Of a stretch of 7,211 bases of DNA, positions 5,501 to 7,211 are shown piece by piece. Origin of the DNA: Bacillota bacterium. Lineage in GTDB: Bacteria > Bacillota > Clostridia > UBA1381. Within the stretch, counting starts at the first letter, position 1. Every line of letters begins with the position of its first letter. The stretch spans positions 1 through 7,211 of the forward strand of contig JAJPXA010000194.1 of assembly GCA_021205715.1 (NCBI GenBank). Direction: 5' to 3'. The notes under the pieces are model-generated. The model saw only the letters and a program-made list of their open reading frames with translations. It had not been told where the DNA came from and made no database searches. The position numbers were made by a program, and so were the translations under genes.

Positions 5501-7158
5501 AGCGTCGGTGTAAGCTCGGATAAATCCGTGTTGTACGGAACCTTAACATAAACCGTGTTATCGCTGTATATCTTGCAGTCGACCTGATCGGAAAGCAGGG
5601 TGAAGCTCGTAAGCTCCTTTGAATTTTCCAGCTTTCTCAAAACCGTAAGCACCGTGTTCCCGCTAAGCGTCTGAGTTATTCCGTTCACCGTAACGGACAA
5701 AGTGTATTCCTTCGCGTTTATGGTATCATCGTTTTGCGGAACCACTATATACGCCGTCCAATTTCCGTCGCTGTCGCACGACGCGGTACCGGATGTAACC
5801 GGATATTCCGCCTCCGTGCCGCCCGTGGTTATAACGCCCGAAACGACAATACCCTCGCTTGAGCTTACGGAATTAGCCGCGTTTTCGAGATTGGCGCCGT
5901 TAAGCGTAACCTTTATCCGTCCCGCTCCGCTCGACACCTCCGAGGTGAAATCAATGCTTGTAACCGCGGGCGTTTCCTGCTTCTCAAGATGAACGGTGTA
6001 CTCCTCTGTCGTTTCGCCGTCCTCGGCGGTTACGGTGTAAACAACATCGCCCTTATCGAAATTCTGCGAGCCGAGCGGCGAATATGTCGAGTAAATATCC
6101 GAAAGCGTAACGCTCGGATATACATCCGTTATATCCGCATCATACGGCATTGTAATATTGATTACATTGCCGTCGTCGTGTGCAAACTCGGTTTCGCCCA
6201 CCTGATTTTCAACCGTAAACTCTGAAATTCCGGTATTGCTTTTCGACCTTCTCGGAACCTTCAACGTTGCCGTAACGCTCTGAACGGTGTCGCCGATTTT
6301 CACCATCAGTGTATATTCCGCCGCTTCGCTGTCGCTCTCGTTTTCGGGAACGGTTATTGTCGCGGAATACACCGTCGTGTCGCTCTGCGTCGTGTAATCC
6401 GCCAAGGTTTCCGCTATCGTGCCGTCCGAAGAATAAATATAAACATTGCGGTTGTTCTCATTCTCGGCGTTTTTAACATTGCCGAGCGCCGTGCCGCGCA
6501 AAGTAACGGTAACCTCGCCGCCCTCGTATGTCTGCGGGTTCTGGAAGCTTATCGACTTCACCACGGGGGTGGAATCGCGGTATATCCTTACCAAATAGTC
6601 CTGCGTGGTTACCTTATCATACGCCGTAACGGTGTAAGTCGCGCCGGCATAATTTGAATACTGCGTAACCGTAACCGGCAAAAGCACATTCGGACTTATG
6701 GACGAGCCGATATATTCAATGGTTTTCGGCGTGTAGGTCGCCGCATATACGTGGTCATACGGCATTGTTATGCTTATAATTCTGTCATCGTCGGTTTCCG
6801 TAATTTTCGTATCGCCGACCTGCCCGTCATATGTAAACGCCGTAATTCTTGCGACCGAGGTGTTCGCCGCGACGGTGATTTTAGTGTCACACTCGGCTGC
6901 CTCATTGCCCACGATATAGTAAACCGTGTATGTCAGCTCGTGATTATAGCTCGGATTTGTCGGAAGCTCCGCCGTGAACACGGCATCATCGGTATCTTCC
7001 TCCGCGTCCTCGTCCTCAACCGCGTAAAATTGGTTCGAGGATGTATCTTCGAGCATAATCTCAACGTTACCCTGCACATACGTGCCGGAAACGGTAATCG
7101 TAAGCGTGCCGCCGCTGTAGGCAAACTCCGTTTTATCAAATTCAATCTGCGTTACCTT
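2527..7158 (-). CDS. Giant modular SLH-anchored surface protein, 5'-truncated by an IS
   Basis: The visible reading frame runs from the IS junction to a TAA at 2529-2527, about 1,540 residues. In protein order it has: six pairs of alternating beta-sandwich modules, roughly 185-200 residues per pair; one more module of the second kind (about 3690-3445); a Ser/Asn/Thr-rich linker; a BIG2-like Ig domain (about 3395-3165); an acidic linker; and SLH repeats. The first module type starts like TP.I.SVSVS..PETYAGG and ends in VPRR. The second starts TITSF...GQ and includes ITV.MPYD and YTVSA.D, resembling DUF5018-like Ig folds. GYEDGTFRPN occurs three times with TRAE-type motifs, ending with a WAYDAI half repeat. 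SLH domains bind pyruvylated wall polysaccharide, so the protein should display its Ig stalk outside the cell. The composition is Thr/Asp/Glu-rich with few cysteines. The first module begins right at the IS edge (about 7158). The GTG at 7077 is an internal codon with no ribosome binding site, so the true start and signal peptide lie beyond. Its ligand is unknown. Confidence 0.88.
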   Translation of the reverse strand, partial: KVTQIEFDKTEFAYSGGTLTITVSGTYVQGNVEIMLEDTSSNQFYAVEDEDAEEDTDDAVFTAELPTNPSYNHELTYTVYYIVGNEAAECDTKITVAANTSVARITAFTYDGQVGDTKITETDDDRIISITMPYDHVYAATYTPKTIEYIGSSISPNVLLPVTVTQYSNYAGATYTVTAYDKVTTQDYLVRIYRDSTPVVKSISFQNPQTYEGGEVTVTLRGTALGNVKNAENENNRNVYIYSSDGTIAETLADYTTQSDTTVYSATITVPENESDSEAAEYTLMVKIGDTVQSVTATLKVPRRSKSNTGISEFTVENQVGETEFAHDDGNVINITMPYDADITDVYPSVTLSDIYSTYSPLGSQNFDKGDVVYTVTAEDGETTEEYTVHLEKQETPAVTSIDFTSEVSSGAGRIKVTLNGANLENAANSVSSSEGIVVSGVITTGGTEAEYPVTSGTASCDSDGNWTAYIVVPQNDDTINAKEYTLSVTVNGITQTLSGNTVLTVLRKLENSKELTSFTLLSDQVDCKIYSDNTVYVKVPYNTDLSELTPTLYHTGVSYVPTGAQDFNDCPITYTIYAEDGTYSNYDVYVERNGSAQISAVSIDSQPETFKDTEVSFDVTGSFISSDEIAAYVVLRGSSGTIVYADITRDTEVYGGHLTLTLNLPENTDTTAAKIYDLYINVNGTLQSFGLDGAITVPRRSSRTITSFEIEGQEDSAITEIDDTTGEITVTMPYDVGTVETEPSYTYDGDSVTVEGTLDFYNSATYTVSAADDTSRVYTVTLKRGGTPTIASVSVSDNPETYAGGEIEVEISGIFYDTVKVEAVDSDGNTAAQGTVEVTDGTATASLTLPQNENTVSREEYTLRFTVDGYEDVEYELEQEISVPRRTTRTITSFAVDGQLSSEIEETGDTTGEITVIMPYDVKAVTTSPTYTYDGDAVEVSGALDFYNNATYTVSAADDTSRVYTIILTRYGEPTIESVSVSDSPETYAGGNIKVDISGIFYDSAMVTATGSDGSTVSGEMTISDGTATVSLTLPENESTESAVEYTLSFNVDGAEDVEYDFTDEISVPRRTTREITAFSISAQEGDTVIDGTDITITVPYNTDMTSVEPEIEFDADSITPTGAQDFSDDNNPVTYTLSSADDEDVTYTVYVVKNGVAPQITSFTVDKQKEETVYGDDSIYILISSGSLKAITPEVVCTDGADYTPKGAQDFSKSKSEPVVYTVTNQYGVSKEYSVTIEKKSSNNSSAPTTSSSTLISFDADSIDAVVGDEFALTPTITGTTADPTYTTSDSDVAVVDSDGNVTVVGEGTALITASVSGVTASVTINAAAADDEKSTDNTGDENESYIIPNYVGAYISGYEDGTFRPNAYVTRAEIAAIAARICVDGDSDYEADYDDIPSGAWYAGYVGYLTANGIMNGYEDGTFRPNGDISRGELCAVVTRMINCELSDSEPAFDDIKDSWAAEYIMTLYDKGYITGYEDGTFRPNGSVTRAETVTIMNHLVADGTLVTNNVPTDVDDSFWAYDAIIKAMNTKVVSEDTEE
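2590..3115 (-). repeat. Three SLH repeat units, DNA-level conserved
   Basis: A 24-nt block encoding YEDGTFRPN is identical in three copies at 2695-2718, 2872-2895 and 3052-3075, spaced 177 and 180 nt apart. Each is followed in the protein by a (T/S)R(A/G)E motif. Between them lie the D-(I/V)...W(Y/A) halves. The first unit lacks its D..HWA half, and a spare half (DVDDSFWAYDAI) closes the protein, so the whole equals three SLH domains. This is the cell-wall anchor. Confidence 0.85.
3943..5058 (-). repeat. Tandem 555-558-bp repeat inside the surface-protein gene
   Basis: Two consecutive units, about 5058-4501 and 4500-3943, align at the DNA level. For example, the block holding CATATGTTTCGGG and GTCCGAAACGCTTACG recurs at 4191 and 4749, 558 nt apart. 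The PRR-coding junctions at 3938, 4493 and 5051 are spaced 555 and 558 nt. Each unit encodes one second-type plus one first-type module. The outer pairs toward the N-terminus (spacing about 580-610 nt) are more diverged, so these two are the most recent duplication or have been homogenised. Confidence 0.8.
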
Positions 7159-7211
7159 TGGACACCCCCTAAAAAAGTGGACAAGTGATACAAAATGGTA
7201 TACAATAATAA
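7159..7211 (+). mobile_element. Terminus of an insertion sequence, IS3-family-like (partial)
   Basis: At 7159 the sequence changes from repeat-module coding sequence to TGGACACCCCCTAAAAAAG followed by TGGACA. It starts with the TG common to IS3-family ends and has the GGGGG/TTTTTT pattern I associate with terminal repeats of Firmicutes IS elements. The change falls exactly where the large gene loses its module pattern; in the gene's frame the IS part reads as an unrelated hydrophobic stretch (VYHFVSLVHFF). The element runs off the window, so its transposase, the other end and the target duplication cannot be seen. The family assignment is tentative. Confidence 0.65.
7178..7206 (+). promoter_or_regulatory. 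Promoter reading into the insertion sequence
   Basis: TGGACA (7178-7183) and TACAAT (7201-7206) are separated by 17 nt and point away from the surface gene, off the right edge. This is the position expected for a transposase promoter just inside an IS terminal repeat, and it supports the mobile-element reading. No ribosome binding site or start codon is reached before the window ends. Confidence 0.6.

Noticed and set aside
7075..7077. GTG at 7077 as the true start of the surface protein
   Set aside because: It falls inside a beta-sandwich module whose first strands are encoded upstream, and there is no Shine-Dalgarno sequence or signal peptide.
2653..7188. Plus-strand open frames opposite the surface-protein gene
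   Set aside because: They are shadows of the minus-strand gene, which has consistent module repeats, and they show no domain or ribosome binding site.

Overview
The window suggests a Gram-positive, low-to-mid GC Firmicute, most likely of class Clostridia. The reasons are strong AGGAGG-type ribosome binding sites, sigma-A promoters, a CtsR heat-shock operator, a tetrahydrofolate (THF) riboswitch of the Firmicutes type, and a very large surface protein ending in S-layer homology (SLH) repeats. No 16S rRNA or other species-level marker is present, so genus is not assignable.

Left edge (1-356): two divergent regulatory regions. Leftward, bases 76 to 5 hold a promoter, a perfect CtsR operator and a ribosome binding site for a stress gene whose coding sequence lies just off the window. 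Rightward, an extended -10 promoter (131-159) drives a leader holding a THF riboswitch aptamer (179-273) and an intrinsic terminator (301-328). Bases 268-273 can pair either inside the aptamer or with the terminator's 5' arm, which gives a clear on/off switch.

Folate operon (357-2052): folC (folylpolyglutamate/dihydrofolate synthase) overlaps by 14 nt a small HD-domain metal-dependent phosphohydrolase. Both sit behind the THF riboswitch, so the HD protein is probably tied to folate metabolism. No other folate gene follows.

Middle (2049-2526): a 10-bp perfect inverted repeat at the HD stop codon, a probably truncated secreted-protein gene fragment on the minus strand with its own good promoter, and a bidirectional terminator.

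Right two thirds (2527-7158, minus strand): one giant surface protein made of about six alternating pairs of two beta-sandwich modules, one extra module, a BIG2-like Ig domain and three SLH repeat equivalents at the C-terminus. Its 5' end is cut at about 7159, where the sequence changes to what looks like the terminus of an IS3-family-like insertion sequence with a transposase promoter reading out of the window. The N-terminus and signal peptide are therefore not visible and the gene may be inactivated.

The strongest interpretable systems are the THF riboswitch with its FolC-HD operon, the CtsR operator, and the modular surface protein interrupted by an IS. I do not see a wholly new system; the HD phosphohydrolase under THF control is the best candidate for new biochemistry.
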